From the NCBI GenBank assembly GCA_022393335.1, contig JAJEKB010021302.1:433529-497528 (forward strand): DNA of 64,000 nt, written 5' to 3'. The notes beneath the pieces were generated by a model that did no database searches, was not told where the DNA came from, and worked only from the letters and a program-made list of their open reading frames with translations. Within the stretch, counting starts at the first letter, position 1, and the number at the start of each line of letters is the position of its first letter. Both the position numbers and the translations under genes were made by a program. The DNA is from Macrotrachela quadricornifera. Lineage: Eukaryota; Rotifera; Eurotatoria; Philodinida; Philodinidae. Shown piece by piece: positions 1 to 12,534 of the stretch.

Positions 1-4
1 AAAC

Positions 5-1861
5 ATGTCAACATTTGGCACTATATTTCAGGTGACAACCTTTGGTGAAAGTCATTGTGCAGGTGTTGGATGCATCGTGCAAGGAGTTCCGTCACGATTG
101 AAATTAGCCGAAAGTGATATACAACAACAGTTAGATCGTCGAAGGCCAGGACAATCAAAATTGACTACGCCACGTAATGAAAAAGATTTAGTGAAAATAT
201 TATCTGGCACAGAGGCAAATTTGACATTAGGAACACCAATTTGTCTCTTTGTTCCAAATCAAGATCACAGACCAGGTGATTATGTTTCCATGCTTGATAT
301 ACCGCGTCCATCACATGCTGATTATACTTACCAGAAGAAATATGGTATTCGTGCGGCAAGTGGCGGAGGACGATCTAGTGCAAGAGAAACAATAGGACGA
401 GTAAAGTTCACATAGGATAGTAACAAGACAATAGATCATTGATTGGATTCATTTATTGTAGGTTGCGGCTGGTGCTATCGCTGAAAAATGGTTAGCAGAA
501 AGTTACGGAACAGAAATTGTTGCCTATGTGAGTGGGATTGGACGAATTCAAATACCAACAGAAACCGAAACATTATTCAAGCAATCAATGCTACATAGGA
601 CACAAATCGATCAAAGTCTAGTACGTTGTCCAGATGAGAAGACAGCAGAATTAATGATTCATGAGATAGAAGCAGCGTTAAATGATCAAGATTCAGTAGG
701 TGGTATCATAACATGTATCTGTCGAAACGTTCCCGTTGGTATTGGTGAGCCCGTATTTGATAAACTAGAAGCCATGTTAGCACATGCTATGCTCTCAATA
801 CCCGCTACTAAAGGTAATTCAACGTGAGAGACTTCTCTCGCAGTGTACTCGATTTTAATCTTCTGTGAGGGATTTTCTTACTTTGATAATGTCTAATGAC
901 TTCTAGTGCAGAAATCGAGTTTTGATCTTTTCGAATCCGTAAATATCGCGCACTACAAATAAGATATATTAAAATACCAATGAAGTTCCATGAAAGTTGT
1001 GTTGTAAATTCTACGATACGGTACAAACTGATAGATCCTCTCCATAGAGGTGTTTTACTAAAGTAGTCTTTTTCCGTATCTGATCTATAACATTCGAACG
1101 GACATTCAAAGGATATGACTAAGATCTGATGTCCCTTTATTTGCTTTTGTTCTGCAATCGGTTTTAAATCTTAACATGTTCTCAGCCTAGTCTTAGAATG
1201 CTCGAATCTGTTTTCGAAACGAACATAACAGAAGAATTTAATCATCTATTCTAAGTTACTTGATTTACGCAAAAAATTGAAGATCAAGTACAAGATAATT
1301 GAGTCAAAACTAGACTAAAATCAACGGTTCAGATTGCACATAGCATATCCTGAGTTTTGTTTTTCTCGTGCAGCCGAATAAATAAAATTGAACACTGATC
1401 AATTGATAATTCAAAGTGCGTTTCTGGAAGTAGAAGCCGTTCAATGAAGTGATTATTTTTGTATTTTAGGATTCGAAATTGGAAGTGGATTCGATGGAAC
1501 AAAGATGAGAGGATCTGAACATAATGATATGTTTATAAGTGATACAACTTCCAACAACAAGAAATTAGCAACTAAAACGAATAATAGTGGTGGTATTCAA
1601 GGTGGCATTAGTAATGGTCAACCAATTGTCTTTCGTGTCGCCTTTAAACCACCGGCTACTATTGGTAAAACACAAGAGACTTGTACCTTTGATGGTGAAC
1701 AATGTTCGTTGAATGCAAAAGGACGACATGATCCATGTGTTGTTCCAAGAGCAGTGCCCATTGTTGAGACAATGGCAGCGTTAGTTATAGCAGATCAAGT
1801 ACTACTTCAACAAGCAAGAAGTAATAGCTGCTGCGCCGTTCAAGAGTTACCTGATAATTAA
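5..1861 (+). CDS. aroC: Chorismate synthase, three exons
   Basis: Last shikimate-pathway step: converts EPSP to chorismate with reduced FMN. Exons 5-400, 462-813 and 1470-1861 join in frame (GT-AG introns of 61 and 656 bp, phases 0 and 1) to give 379 aa, normal for the family. Seen: GESH at residues 14-17 (His17), RRRPGQS at 45-51, RPSHADYTY around His104, the glycine-rich [14 protein letters not shown] ending exon 1, GFEIGSGF across the exon 2/3 junction, [10 protein letters not shown], and [16 protein letters not shown] near the C-terminus. The N-terminus ([17 protein letters not shown]) looks like fungal/eukaryotic Aro2 enzymes. The ATG is only four bases from the window edge, so the promoter is outside. 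First of four aromatic-pathway loci on this strand. The spliceosomal introns argue against bacterial contamination. The longer second intron holds no gene I can see. Confidence 0.95.
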
Positions 1862-3038
1862 TGCGTCTTATCATAAAGTCTTTAAAAATTTTATTTTAGG
1901 AAATGAACTGATCAGAAATTCTATAACACGAAAAAAACCTATATTGACATTAAAAAAAGTACTAATAAATTTCCGAATATTCGTAATAAAATGATTGCTA
2001 GTTATTTAATACGAAATCTTAAAAGGATCCAAAATATTTATTGTATACGATATCGTAGAAAAGACAATTTGCTGAATGAATGTGATATTTCTAGCTTCAA
2101 AGACGCTTCTCTCGCACCAACTTTTAGTGTTTTCAATACTAAAGTTGATAATTTTTAATATTCTGTGTCATTTCCTCATGTAGGTGAAGTTAGCAGCATA
2201 TTCGAGTAAAACCAGGAGTTCGAAAGTACAACTTGATGAACTCTATTCGACGACGTTATTAGAGTTTCTATACATCACACTGTATTTTTAAAAAGTGTTA
2301 AATGACAGGAATTTGAGTTCAGATTTAATCATAGATGAAAAACATCGTCGAATATTTAGGTAGTAATTTGAAAGGATATTTTTTAATTTATTGGAAGCAT
2401 TCATGTTGATAACTTATACTGTGGTTAAGCCTAGCGATCGTATTCATTTAATGCAATGAATCGTTTTTTTTTTATGATCATGCATTCTGATTGAACTGTG
2501 AGGATAGCATTAGATGCATGAATTCAGAATACATTTTATCAATTATTGACAAACTTGAATCTGTTTCGATTATATTTAATGATCAGAATCTTTCTTTCAC
2601 AAGATCACATCTAAACTACAATAGAGATTCCCTAAAGCAACATGAAATATTTCAAAAATATGTTGTTATAAAGAACATTGAATAATGACTTTCTACGAAT
2701 TATTATAGTTTCCTAGATTTTTTTACTCTTTATGTTCGAATTGTGTTTATTTATTATTCGCAAAAGTTCATCAACTACTCTTTTACGAGTATAATTATTA
2801 TATTTGCTGATGTAAAACTCAGTTTTATTAATCATCAACTCAAACGACAACAACTATTTCTTGCAGCTCTTAATCAGGGTCATTAATTTGAAGGTTAAAA
2901 GAATCAGATGATTGCGAAGAAGATCAACCTGATCTTTCTATTGAATTTAAATCGAAAACAAAAGATTCGTGACAATCAATGTTCCAGAGATGGGATCAGT
3001 TGAATTTTTTCCTTAACCGAATCTTGAAAACTTTAAAC
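1862..3038. other. Intergenic, no gene seen
   Basis: AT-rich spacer after chorismate synthase. The only open frame (about 64 codons near 2491) has no recognisable motif. Nothing else supported. Confidence 0.5.
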
Positions 3039-3811
3039 TAACGAGGAAACTTCCCCAGGTGTTCAAGCCCGCTAGATTCTATCTTTTGGCGTTAGATAGA
3101 CCTCAATGAAATGTGAAAATCCTCAAGAGGATTCGTGCGCTAGTGTCTTTATCCCCGACGTATCGAACTTTCAAGGTGTATACAAAAAGGGGATTGAAAT
3201 GAAAATGATCGGTTTTGGAAAACAGTAGAGCATCAGTATTCAGGTGAACAATTTTTAAAGCTTCATGCAAGTTGTTCTGGATTAAGAGTTACATCATATC
3301 GTATCAATACCGCTTCTATTGGCTGTTCATCTGGCCATAAAACAACCAGAACTCTTCATTTCATATTTGTCAACAAGACATGATGCTATGCTAACGAAGA
3401 AAATGAAAAGTAAGATAATCAATAGTGTGCCACCATTTTTTTCCATCAGCCATTTTTTTCTAATGTGTAACGATATCATATATGAAATGGAGAATTCTGA
3501 GCGTTCTGTGGACTGATGAACAACGAGTAGAAGTGATATTGATACTATATGATATAACTTGTAACCCATAACAGGTTGCATGGGCAGTGCGCGCAACTTT
3601 AAAGAATTTCTACCTGAATATTCTACTGTTCTCCAAAACTGATCATTTTTCATTTCAGTCTTTTCTCGTGTAGATCTTGAAAATTCGATAGCTCGGAATA
3701 AAGACGCAAGCGCACGAATCCTCTTGAGGTTTTTCATACCTCATTGAGGTCTACCTAACGCTAAAAGATGGAATCTAGCGGACTTGGACATCTGCGGAAG
3801 TTCCCTCGTAA
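3039..3811. mobile_element. MITE-like element, family TAAC-GAGG, copy 1
   Basis: Long imperfect terminal inverted repeats of at least 100 bp. The left end runs TAACGAGGAAACTTCCCC and the right end, read on the other strand, TTACGAGGGAACTTCCGC; both continue through CCGCTAGATTC, TAGACCTCAATGA and CTCAAGAGGATTCGTGCGC. Related copies lie at 23819-24151 and 40350-40552. The open frames inside lie within the repeats and look spurious. No transposase, so non-autonomous. Target duplication unclear. Confidence 0.75.
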
Positions 3812-3999
3812 GTGGAACTGAATCTAATCTAGGAACAATAAAGTTTATTGATGTAAATAATCAGCTTCATGATTTTCCTTTTTGAGAATAGACGCACGAG
3901 CACTTGTTTACATTCCTCTCATCCTCTTCTTGTTAGCTAAATGAGAAGAGAAATCGCCAATAATTGCCATTATAATAATAAAAAAAGCTCATCACATAA

Positions 4000-5090
4000 T
4001 CAGAAGACGAAAAAAATCATCTGTAGGCATATCAAAAACTAATGAATACTTCGACGCAGTACAATTTAGAAGAAATGATCTCATACATTCGTCAAAATCT
4101 GCAGGCAGCGCTCGGAGTACACCAACATCTTATGGAATTCCCATATCTGCAGCATCTCAAATCTTCACTTGAATCATCAAGATTGCAGTCACCAAAACGT
4201 AATGGTACATAAGTATCACAACAACAACGTATTTTATTGAACGGAAAACCAAAAAAAAAATACAAAGCAAACGAATTCATCAGTCGTTTCAAACTGTTGC
4301 AAGTAAGCTTCCACGCTTTCTAATTGAAGATCACTTCAAACAACAAGGAACTTCGGTAACATTTTCTCATGTTGATCATACAGACAATGAATTAAAATTA
4401 GGAGCGAGCAATAAAGAATAATACGCAACATTGATGTCTACTGAAAAATAGCCAACACAAATTAATAATATTAATATCAACGTAATAAAGCCGAAATTTA
4501 CTTCTGATTCTTTTGCCCTTGTCGTTCGTCACGTGCCACTACAATACAATGATGAATTCATAAAAGATGAAATTGAACGTAATCTTCAATCAGCCGAACA
4601 CGTTAGGCGAATTCAATATCGTTTCAAACGAAGAACAAATGATTTTCGTTTTATTGTGAAAGACGTACGAGAATATAATTCAACCATAAAATTAGGTAAA
4701 AGATCAGTTTAAAACTCTTTTTTGCATAATCACATCCACCCTCACCCTCAACGAGAATTAGAGCACCCTCGCTGTCGTATCTGTCTGAATAATCTCGTTG
4801 ACGGACAGTCACATGATTGTTCGAATAGCGTTCGTTGTGCACAATGCGATGGAGCACATCATTACTTATCTAGTGAATATGAAGGCATTGGCGGGCCGGA
4901 CCATAATTTCAGGGGGGCAATAAGCACTTTTTCGCTGAAAAACGCTTGTTTTCATGACGTTTTTCTTAGAGTCCCAGCCAAAAAATTTTTTTAGGGGGGG
5001 GGGGCAATTGCTCCTCCTCGCACCCTCCCCTGGCCCGCCCATGTATGAAGGAAAATACTCAGTGTATAAACGAAAAATTAAATGATTTTT
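4000..5090 (+). pseudogene. Decayed non-LTR retroelement ORF1 (zinc-knuckle gag-like) fragment
   Basis: Pieces in different frames read as one decayed protein. First comes SKSAGSARSTPTSYG (about 4090), then KLPRFLIEDHFKQQGTS (about 4308-4358). A long block from SFALVVRHVPLQYNDEFIKD (about 4510) to DFRFIVKDVREYN follows, and last a Cys/His-rich stretch with CRIC and CAQC pairs (about 4765-4860) like a gag zinc knuckle. Several stops and frame changes make it dead. A 158-bp MITE (4886-5043) with an 8-bp target duplication splits the C-terminal part. The layout resembles ORF1 proteins of LINE-type elements that I associate with bdelloid rotifers; that link is from memory. No reverse transcriptase follows. 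Confidence 0.6.
4886..5043. mobile_element. hAT-type MITE, 158 bp, with 8-bp target duplication
   Basis: Flanked by perfect 8-bp direct repeats TATGAAGG (4878-4885 and 5044-5051). Ends are inverted: CATTGGCGGGCCGG on the left, CATGGGCGGGCCAGG read inward from the right. It contains a run of 11-12 G. The 8-bp duplication fits hAT insertion. It sits inside the ORF1 relic. Confidence 0.75.
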
Positions 5091-5949
5091 TTTGACTTTT
5101 TTTCATAGTTTCAAGCACCTAGCTCCAATCCAAATAGTGATTTTAATAGCCAATGAAATTTTCTAATGATCTTTTCTAGATAACTAAAGAAGAATCACTC
5201 GCAGAGTATGTTAGAAGATATATAAATTTCATCTAGGTCGCTCTCCTTTTTACAACGATATATTTTATTGGAATGCATTTCATAAGAGTAAAAACAATCA
5301 TTTAAGCCATTTTTTCAAATGAAATGAGTAAGACGTGCGTGAGAGACATTAATGTTTACTCCTTAAATGGCTTGAATTTTTATCGAATTGAAGCATGTCA
5401 TATTACCATTAAATGATACTCTTTCTTTCTGTCTTCTAATACTATTACTACTTTGTCAATATATTATCATTAGTATATTTTTCTTTTCATTTCTTTTTTT
5501 CCTCACATACATATCTAAACGTGGGATTATGTAAATCGAATATACGGCCTTGTGTTTATATCACTCATGATGGTGTTTAACGAACAGCTATGAATGCTTG
5601 CAATACTCATTGTAAACGCAATTCAAGCGTTACAATAAAGAAGCGAATTATAAAAATGTGAATAATAACATTTGCGTTTTGTAAAAAGACATTCAAGTAT
5701 ATACAAATCTTTATAATTTATTTCCATTTAATCAAAAATAATCTCTTTACAATCCTTTGAAAGAAAAAATATAATAATTTTACATTAATTTGATTTAACT
5801 TCATCTGATTAATAAAGTGTTTGTTGATACTTTTTATATGAATGATTGAAAACCATTTTATTGGCCAAGAAATTCTCTTTCTACAGCAGCACTTGATGCT
5901 GGTACACATAAACACGAGCAGCTACTTTAGATAAAATTGGATAGGATTG

Positions 5950-7150
5950 ATACATGTTTTTTCAAAATAATAATGGACTGTATTCTTCTTCATTAGATTC
6001 AGGTGAATTTATTGATTTATCTGATCCATATGTAATATACAACGCAACTTTCTCGTTTTCACCCTCATCGTTAACATTAGAATAAAAGTCACTGATGGAT
6101 TTAATAGGATTATTTGTTGATAATTTATAATCATTATTATTATCAAATATATCGATTTCGTTGTTCGATCGATAAATGTTTCATTTTACGAGTCTTTGGA
6201 TGTAAAAATATTGCTGTCGAATGAATAGTATGGTACTGAATTTTTTCTTTTGTTATTTGTTCAGTTCTTTGATGAAAATATTGAAATCCTGAATCAAAGA
6301 AAATTTAAAATATTAATTTAGAAAATGTCAAAAACAACTAACCTTTATCTGTTTTGAAATCAACAGGTTTTATTTCAAGTGAAAAATTGATGATATATAT
6401 ACTGGAAGTAATAGTATGTATTGTTGATATTTTTGATGTATTTAATTTACTCTCTTCAAAAATTTCATTAAGATCAGTTAAAGATTTGTTGGTACTCTCC
6501 AGACAATTCAGTAAAGAAAAAGCCATCAAACAATAATACATTGTCTATCTCCGAGATCCTGATTCAGATCCATCTATCAAAAAAATAATAGTATTTTTAA
6601 AATTGATTTGTTATTTTCTAAATGATATAATTTAGCAAAAAATGAAAACTGCTATGCAAATTACCTTCTTGACATATTTGACTAGTTCTTTACATTGAAT
6701 AGTTGCTGAGGCGGTGGTAAGTCATACAACAAATAATGACAAATTTTTCTAATGCTTTAAGCAGATTGCTACCACCATCACAAACTTATATGATATCTGA
6801 CATAAATCGAATTAACTCATACAAGCATAATTCTTCTTCTAAAACCTAAACAAATATTTGAGAATCATTTCGAAAAACGCAAAAGTACAATAAATTTTAC
6901 TTTTAGAACATTTGCTGCTCTTTTGTTAGGTTGTCTTTAAGGTAAACAAAATAAATCGAAAGAATTTAGTTTCTTGTGTGCAGTACGACCTAAATATGAT
7001 TTCTTTTTTATATTCATCTGACCACAAATCTGGTGAAAGAGTAAGACGACGTTGTCGAGCAGATTTTATTCCATTTCGACAAGATAAAATTGAAGAAGCG
7101 GATACTGGACGACAAAGAAAAACTAAAAAGTAAAATAAAAAAAATACAGA
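5950..7150 (-). pseudogene. Decayed hAT-family transposase (minus strand)
   Basis: Reading the minus strand from about 7150 downwards: LSPDLWSDEYKKK, then a CDGGSNLLKALEKF block (about 6800) like the second catalytic region of hAT transposases. Next a MYYCLMAFSLLNCLE exon (6541-6345), spliced by a typical short intron to GFQYFHQRTEQ, then IHSTAIFLHPKTRKMKH, and a C-terminal stretch ending EEEYSPLLF (about 5965). Stops and a frame change interrupt it. The first two blocks parallel LVISPDMWTDKYKQY and CDRGSNIVKALEN of the plus-strand hAT relic at 59.5-61.9 kb, so both derive from one family. No terminal repeats were found around this copy. Confidence 0.6.
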
Positions 7151-8534
7151 ATATTGTGCAATATTTAAAAGTTAATCTACATATGTTAATACATTGTTCT
7201 ATAAGATCTTTTAAACCACCATCTTAGTTCTATTTTAGATTGATGTTTATCTGATGGAACTGAACATTTGTAATTGATGAATAAGAATAAGTTTGAAAGC
7301 AAGATTTATAAGACGAAAACTGCTTTATTATTTGTTATATATTCGGGGCTATTGTCTTGGCTGGCAAGTCAACCTATAACCAACAAAGTGCATTAGATTT
7401 TTTTTTCAATAATTGTATATTCACCTTTTTGTATTTCAAAGTAAGTATTATTGATTCTTTTGTATAATGTTCAGTAGATAAATTAATTGATGATGAAGTG
7501 AACAATTTTGTTAGATTGTGCACTAGAAGAACAGTTCCCAACGTTTTATTAGGAAATAGTACTTGCTGATTTAATTGAGTATCATCGACAAAAATTGAAT
7601 ATTAGCAAGGACATATTGAGCAGTAGCAACAGAATTTTAATACCATCAACAAGAAGTTAAATACCACAATAATGAGGAAATGGTATTAAAAAAAAAGAAC
7701 GATTGCATACAGATTATTCATCGGGTCATCACATTGGATTATGACTTGCTTAGCTCTTACAACCAATTAAAAAATGTGTACTATCATTTGGGTAACAGCT
7801 TGAATAAATGTATTTTGTGAGAGATTTATTATTTTTCAGGACGTAGTTTTGTCGATTTGTTAATCTAGTGACCAATGGATATTTTGGCTTTTTTCGACGA
7901 ATGGTATTAACGAAGGAAAATCCAAGACTACCAGTCGATAGAATTCATTAAGTTGTAATTTAGAACTTTTTAAAACGATTGGACCACCTTCCTAGACGAA
8001 TATTTGTTGATTTTACTGGAATATACTGCTAACTTCACCTAAGTCAATAAAATAGAAATTTCAGTCTATGAAATGATATAAAGAAAGTTAAGAAAATACT
8101 TTTGCTTCAGTAGAAAATTTGATTTATAAGATAGATATGTTGGAGTGTCCACATCATATTTTTACATATTATATGTAGAACTAAGAAAGCATTATTTTGA
8201 ATATGAATGATCATTTGTATATTTACAACACATCATTTTTTCAATGAGCTTTTCATCACGAAATCAATGCATAAAAAACTCCGTTAACAATAATGATTTG
8301 TAATGATGCAGAAAATATAATATTTCTTTGTGCATGTTTTAGTATATTAATATATGACAGTACATTTCAAGATGATGAACAGGCGTCTTTTGTATACAAT
8401 ATATAAACTTATAAATATTTTTATTCACTTTTTCAAACGTATTTTAAAATAATGCCCTTTGATTTCGTTACGATCATGATATTCGATTGCCTTTTGGACG
8501 TTGATAATTTTTTTTATCTTAAGAACGAACAAGC
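7151..8534. other. Intergenic, no gene seen
   Basis: AT-rich spacer with no open frame of note and no motif I recognise. Confidence 0.4.
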
Positions 8535-8775
8535 CATGCGGTGTGTTCGTGTACACTATACAAAGTGTTCGTCTGTATCGTAGGAGGTTTTTTGTGCACA
8601 TTATACAGTATATGTTTGTGTGCATGATGCGTGGCTTTCTCATCAAATCATACAGTGTGTATGTGCGCATGGTGTTTGGCTTACGTGTACATCATACTTT
8701 ATGTTCGTGTGCATTTTATGAAGCATTCGTGCGCATCATATACCTTGCTCGTGCACACTATGAGATACCCTCATG
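8535..8775. repeat. Degenerate minisatellite (about 29-30 bp units)
   Basis: Repeated variants of TTCGTGTGCATCATAC and TGTGCGCATG at roughly 30-bp spacing. The open frames on both strands here come from the repetition and are not taken as genes. Confidence 0.55.
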
Positions 8776-10226
8776 CATAGGGTCCCCCGAATAAATACCG
8801 ATACATTTTTTTAAAGGTAATATCATTTCGATACGAAAAGGTAAGAATGTAACAGTATAGAATAATTAACCCTATGAATATCAAGAGGTTTCTTTATTTC
8901 CGTTAATTCAATCCTATTCGTATACTCTTCGCGATACATTGAAAAATCTTGATATCTATTTCTTTCATTTTATGAAGAATCTTAATGATTTTAGTGCTCT
9001 TTTTTGTCTCCTAACTTTCCTCACTTTAGAAAGATCAATAAAAACTATTCTAGTTTGTTATAATAAAAATAAACTATATTATTTGTTAAAGGTGAGTAAT
9101 ATATTCTATGAGTCTATTATATATTTCGAACAGTTATATTCTTCACTCTTCCGAATTCCTTGATGAATTTAGTTGCAGACTTTCGATTTTTGCCAATCTA
9201 TATGACTTTATTTACGTTTTATGATTATTTTAATGCTGTTCTTTAATTCTTCTAATTCAAAATAAAGAAAAATGATGTGTTTACATTTCGAACTACGAAT
9301 ACAGGTCAAGCACGAGTATGAACATTCCAAGAAATGCTATAATAAAGGGCGAAATAAAAAATGTCGTAAAATATAGCAAAAGAGCAATCAATCTAATTCC
9401 AGCGCACTCTCAACCTCATTCCACACTTTCATCTTCACCCTAAACCTGTGTCTTCTACGCACATATGACTGGTATACGCAAAAGCTGCGTTAATAGCACT
9501 TTCTATATTGTTTTTCGATCCTTGTTATATGTGTCACCACGGGTACGGGTGTGAAAAATTGTACCAGTGCAGTACTCTAATATCAAGATCGAGTCTTGCC
9601 TAGTGCAACAGAAACTAGAGAATCATGCGTTGCATTGTTTCATCTCAAACGTAACCTTTGTGCTATCGGGTTTTCTTTCTGGATAAACTAACCCGATGTT
9701 CGTGCTTTATGACGCAATAACTCAGAAAATCGAAGAGGCATTAAACGTTCATCAAAACATTGTGGGAAATCTCGATAACCGTACATGATATACTTTCACT
9801 ATTTCAAAAGAAATCTGTAAGAAAGATATCTTTTATTTTCGAATCGTTTTTTTTTTGTGAGATAATTAAAGTCATTTGAAAGGTAGCGATTCAGAAAGCT
9901 TCATCTATGTGAAATAGAATACTTAAATTGTTGAAACTCTTGACCCGACACGCATAATAAGTACACTTTTTAGAGGAATCTTTAGACACCGTGTGTTTGA
10001 CTATCTATCATTGACCAATAATCTGATATAGGGTCAGCGCTACGAGCATTTGGTCGAGTAGGCCATTTTACTGCAAATTAGATTTTGAGCAAGTCCATTG
10101 AAAGAATAAGTTTTCATATATCCTTATCACAGATTGCGATATGTATATTTTAGATATTGAATACAACGCCGTTGTCACCGTCGATAATATCAATCTCAAA
10201 TTTCTGACACAAAATAACTATTCATC
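8776..10226. other. Intergenic / upstream region of DAHP synthase
   Basis: No gene seen. It holds the presumed 5' region of the DAHP synthase gene, but I find no convincing TATA box or other core element. Confidence 0.4.
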
Positions 10227-11333
10227 ATGACAGACACCCTTAATATTAAAGAAGATACTTGCCCAAAAAACTCAGTGCGCTCGGAACTCTTACCCAGCCC
10301 AGGTGTCTTAATATCTCACCATCCATGCCCACCACATCTTCAAAAATTTATTTCAACGAAGCGTCAAGAAATATCGGATATTATTCATGGTATCGATGAC
10401 CGTTTGTTAGTTGTTATTGGTCCTTGTTCCATTCATAATATTGATGAAGGCTTAGATTATGCGAAAAGATTAAGTGCTATGGCTAAACTTTACGAGTCAA
10501 CATTACTGGTTGTAATGAGAGTGTATTTGGAAAAACCACGCACGATACTTGGTTGGAAAGGTCTTATCTATGATCCACATCTAGATGGAACGAGCAATAT
10601 CGATCATGGCTTAGAAATATCGCGTAAACTGCTACTCACCGTCAACAATTTAGGATTGTCCTGCGCTACTGAATTTTTACAACCAATGATTGTTCAATAC
10701 ATAGCTGATCTGGTTAGTTGGGGTGCAATCGGTGCTCGTACAACAGAATCACAGATACATAGAGAGTTAGTGAGCGGTATAAATGTACCGACTGGTTTTA
10801 AGAATGGAACCACTGGTTGTGTAAAAACAGCAGTGAATGCTTGTGTTTCAAGTCAAATGTCGCATGCTTCATTTTCGATTAATGATACTGGCAGCATTGT
10901 TGGCTATCATACACCAGGCAATAATGATGTACATGTGGTATTACGAGGTGGCACTTTAACAGGTCCTAATTATTCAGCAGAGCATGTCGTTCTTACTCAA
11001 AAATTATTGAATGAAAGCCATGTGAAGAGTAAAATTATGATTGATTGTTCTCATGGAAATTGTATGCAAGATGGTGAACGTCAAAAAGATGTAATCGCTG
11101 ATGTTTGTCAGCAAGTGGCTAAAGGTGATAAATCAATTATGGGTGTCATGATTGAATCAAATCTGGTCGGTGGTCGTCAGCAATTTATCGAAGGAAAGAA
11201 ACATTTATTGGTTCCTGGTAAATCAATAACCGATTCATGTTTAAGCTGGGAGACGAGCGTAATACAATTACAGATCTTATCAGATGCTGTTCTTGAACGA
11301 CGAGCACATAACGACGAATTCAATCATAATTAA
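10227..11333 (+). CDS. aroG: Class I DAHP synthase (3-deoxy-D-arabino-heptulosonate 7-phosphate synthase)
   Basis: First committed shikimate-pathway step: condenses phosphoenolpyruvate and erythrose-4-phosphate. A 368-aa intronless ORF, normal for the AroF/G/H and yeast Aro3/4 type. Seen: GPCSIH with metal-ligand Cys67, MRVYLEKPRT with Lys103/Arg105 of the PEP site, GWKGLIYDPHLDG, GAIGARTTESQIHRE, GFKNGT, VVLRGG, DCSHGN (metal His), GVMIESNL (metal Glu) and GKSITDSC (metal Asp). All four expected metal ligands are present, so the enzyme looks active. The wording around MRVYLEKPRT and GKSITDSCLSWE looks more like bacterial AroG/AroF than yeast, so a bacterial origin is my inference; the exact paralogue name is uncertain. 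It lies between chorismate synthase and AROM on the same strand. Confidence 0.95.
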   Translation: MTDTLNIKEDTCPKNSVRSELLPSPGVLISHHPCPPHLQKFISTKRQEISDIIHGIDDRLLVVIGPCSIHNIDEGLDYAKRLSAMAKLYESTLLVVMRVYLEKPRTILGWKGLIYDPHLDGTSNIDHGLEISRKLLLTVNNLGLSCATEFLQPMIVQYIADLVSWGAIGARTTESQIHRELVSGINVPTGFKNGTTGCVKTAVNACVSSQMSHASFSINDTGSIVGYHTPGNNDVHVVLRGGTLTGPNYSAEHVVLTQKLLNESHVKSKIMIDCSHGNCMQDGERQKDVIADVCQQVAKGDKSIMGVMIESNLVGGRQQFIEGKKHLLVPGKSITDSCLSWETSVIQLQILSDAVLERRAHNDEFNHN

Positions 11334-12534
11334 CAATTGAACAGACTGTACATCATCGCTACTCAATTTCGACTTATGAACTCTAACCGAATCAATGACA
11401 TTAATAATAACTGTTACTTTTTTTATCTCAAACTAACCTTAAATGGATAAAGTAAATATTCGTTTGTTCTTAGGTAGAGTACAATTATTTCTCTTGTCTT
11501 TATTCATTTCACCATTATCTCACTTATTCCAAACAAATTAGAGTTTTTGAAACTGCTGCACATACTACATTTTAGTTTCTTAGTTTGTCTTCTCATTATG
11601 TTAAAGTTTAGGAGATTGCAAAATTTTAGCAATTATATCTCATGCAAAACCACTGATCACGTCATAATTTGATAAAATACGAGTGTACTTTGTACACTGC
11701 GATACTATCATTTTTTCCCGAATCATGAATAGTTCTACTTTAACCAAAGTTCGTAATGTAGTTAATAGAAATAACGAAGGAAAAATCGTAAATGAATAAA
11801 AATACATAATTTTTCAGAGATATCAGAATGTAAAGATTACAGTATCACAGAATAGAGTATAAAATACGAACGACTAAATTACATGAGTTAAGAATATCAA
11901 GAAGATATTCGCATATCGGTTTTGATAGTATCGATATTATTATGTATATCATCCAAAGTCGCATACATATTGTCAACTTAGTATTTGTAAAAATACAGAT
12001 GTCTTACGTGCTCATTGCACGGAGGTAAGTTTTTTCATAGTTTGCTTATTGTATTTTACATTCTGATGTTCATTGTTGAAAGTATTTTAATAAATATGAA
12101 CTTTTATAGATAAACGATTGTTTTAATTATTTACTTACGTGGATTTATATTCTAACTATTTCGCAACATTCGATGGATGGTTTTTGATGTTTTTTCGAAC
12201 ATTTGAGTTTTAGTTGTTTAATGAAAGTTATTGTCGTTCTATTTTTGATCAACTGCCCAGACAATTCAATTGGAAAATACATTTCTTCTTCTATCAACGG
12301 TTGACAACTATCAGATATCTCAGTAAGTAGCTTTGCATACCCAGGCGTATATTAATGATCTGTAAACGACGGTAAACCGGTAAAAAACGGCATGTTTACA
12401 GTGGCCCGACATTTTTTATTAACGACTATCGGCTAAATACACATATACGGATACATTACGGAACGTTTTACGAACCATGTATCGTACATCATTTACATGG
12501 CGTTTTTAGTCGTTTTTAATATGCATCTTATTAT
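11334..12534. other. Intergenic, no gene seen
   Basis: AT-rich spacer after DAHP synthase. No open frame or motif that I can support. Confidence 0.4.

Noticed and set aside
3319..3737. Overlapping open frames on both strands
   Set aside because: They lie within the inverted-repeat element 3039-3811 and have no protein-like motif.
8425..8794. Open frames of 81 and 97 codons on opposite strands
   Set aside because: Both are generated by the degenerate minisatellite; the translations are just repeated words.
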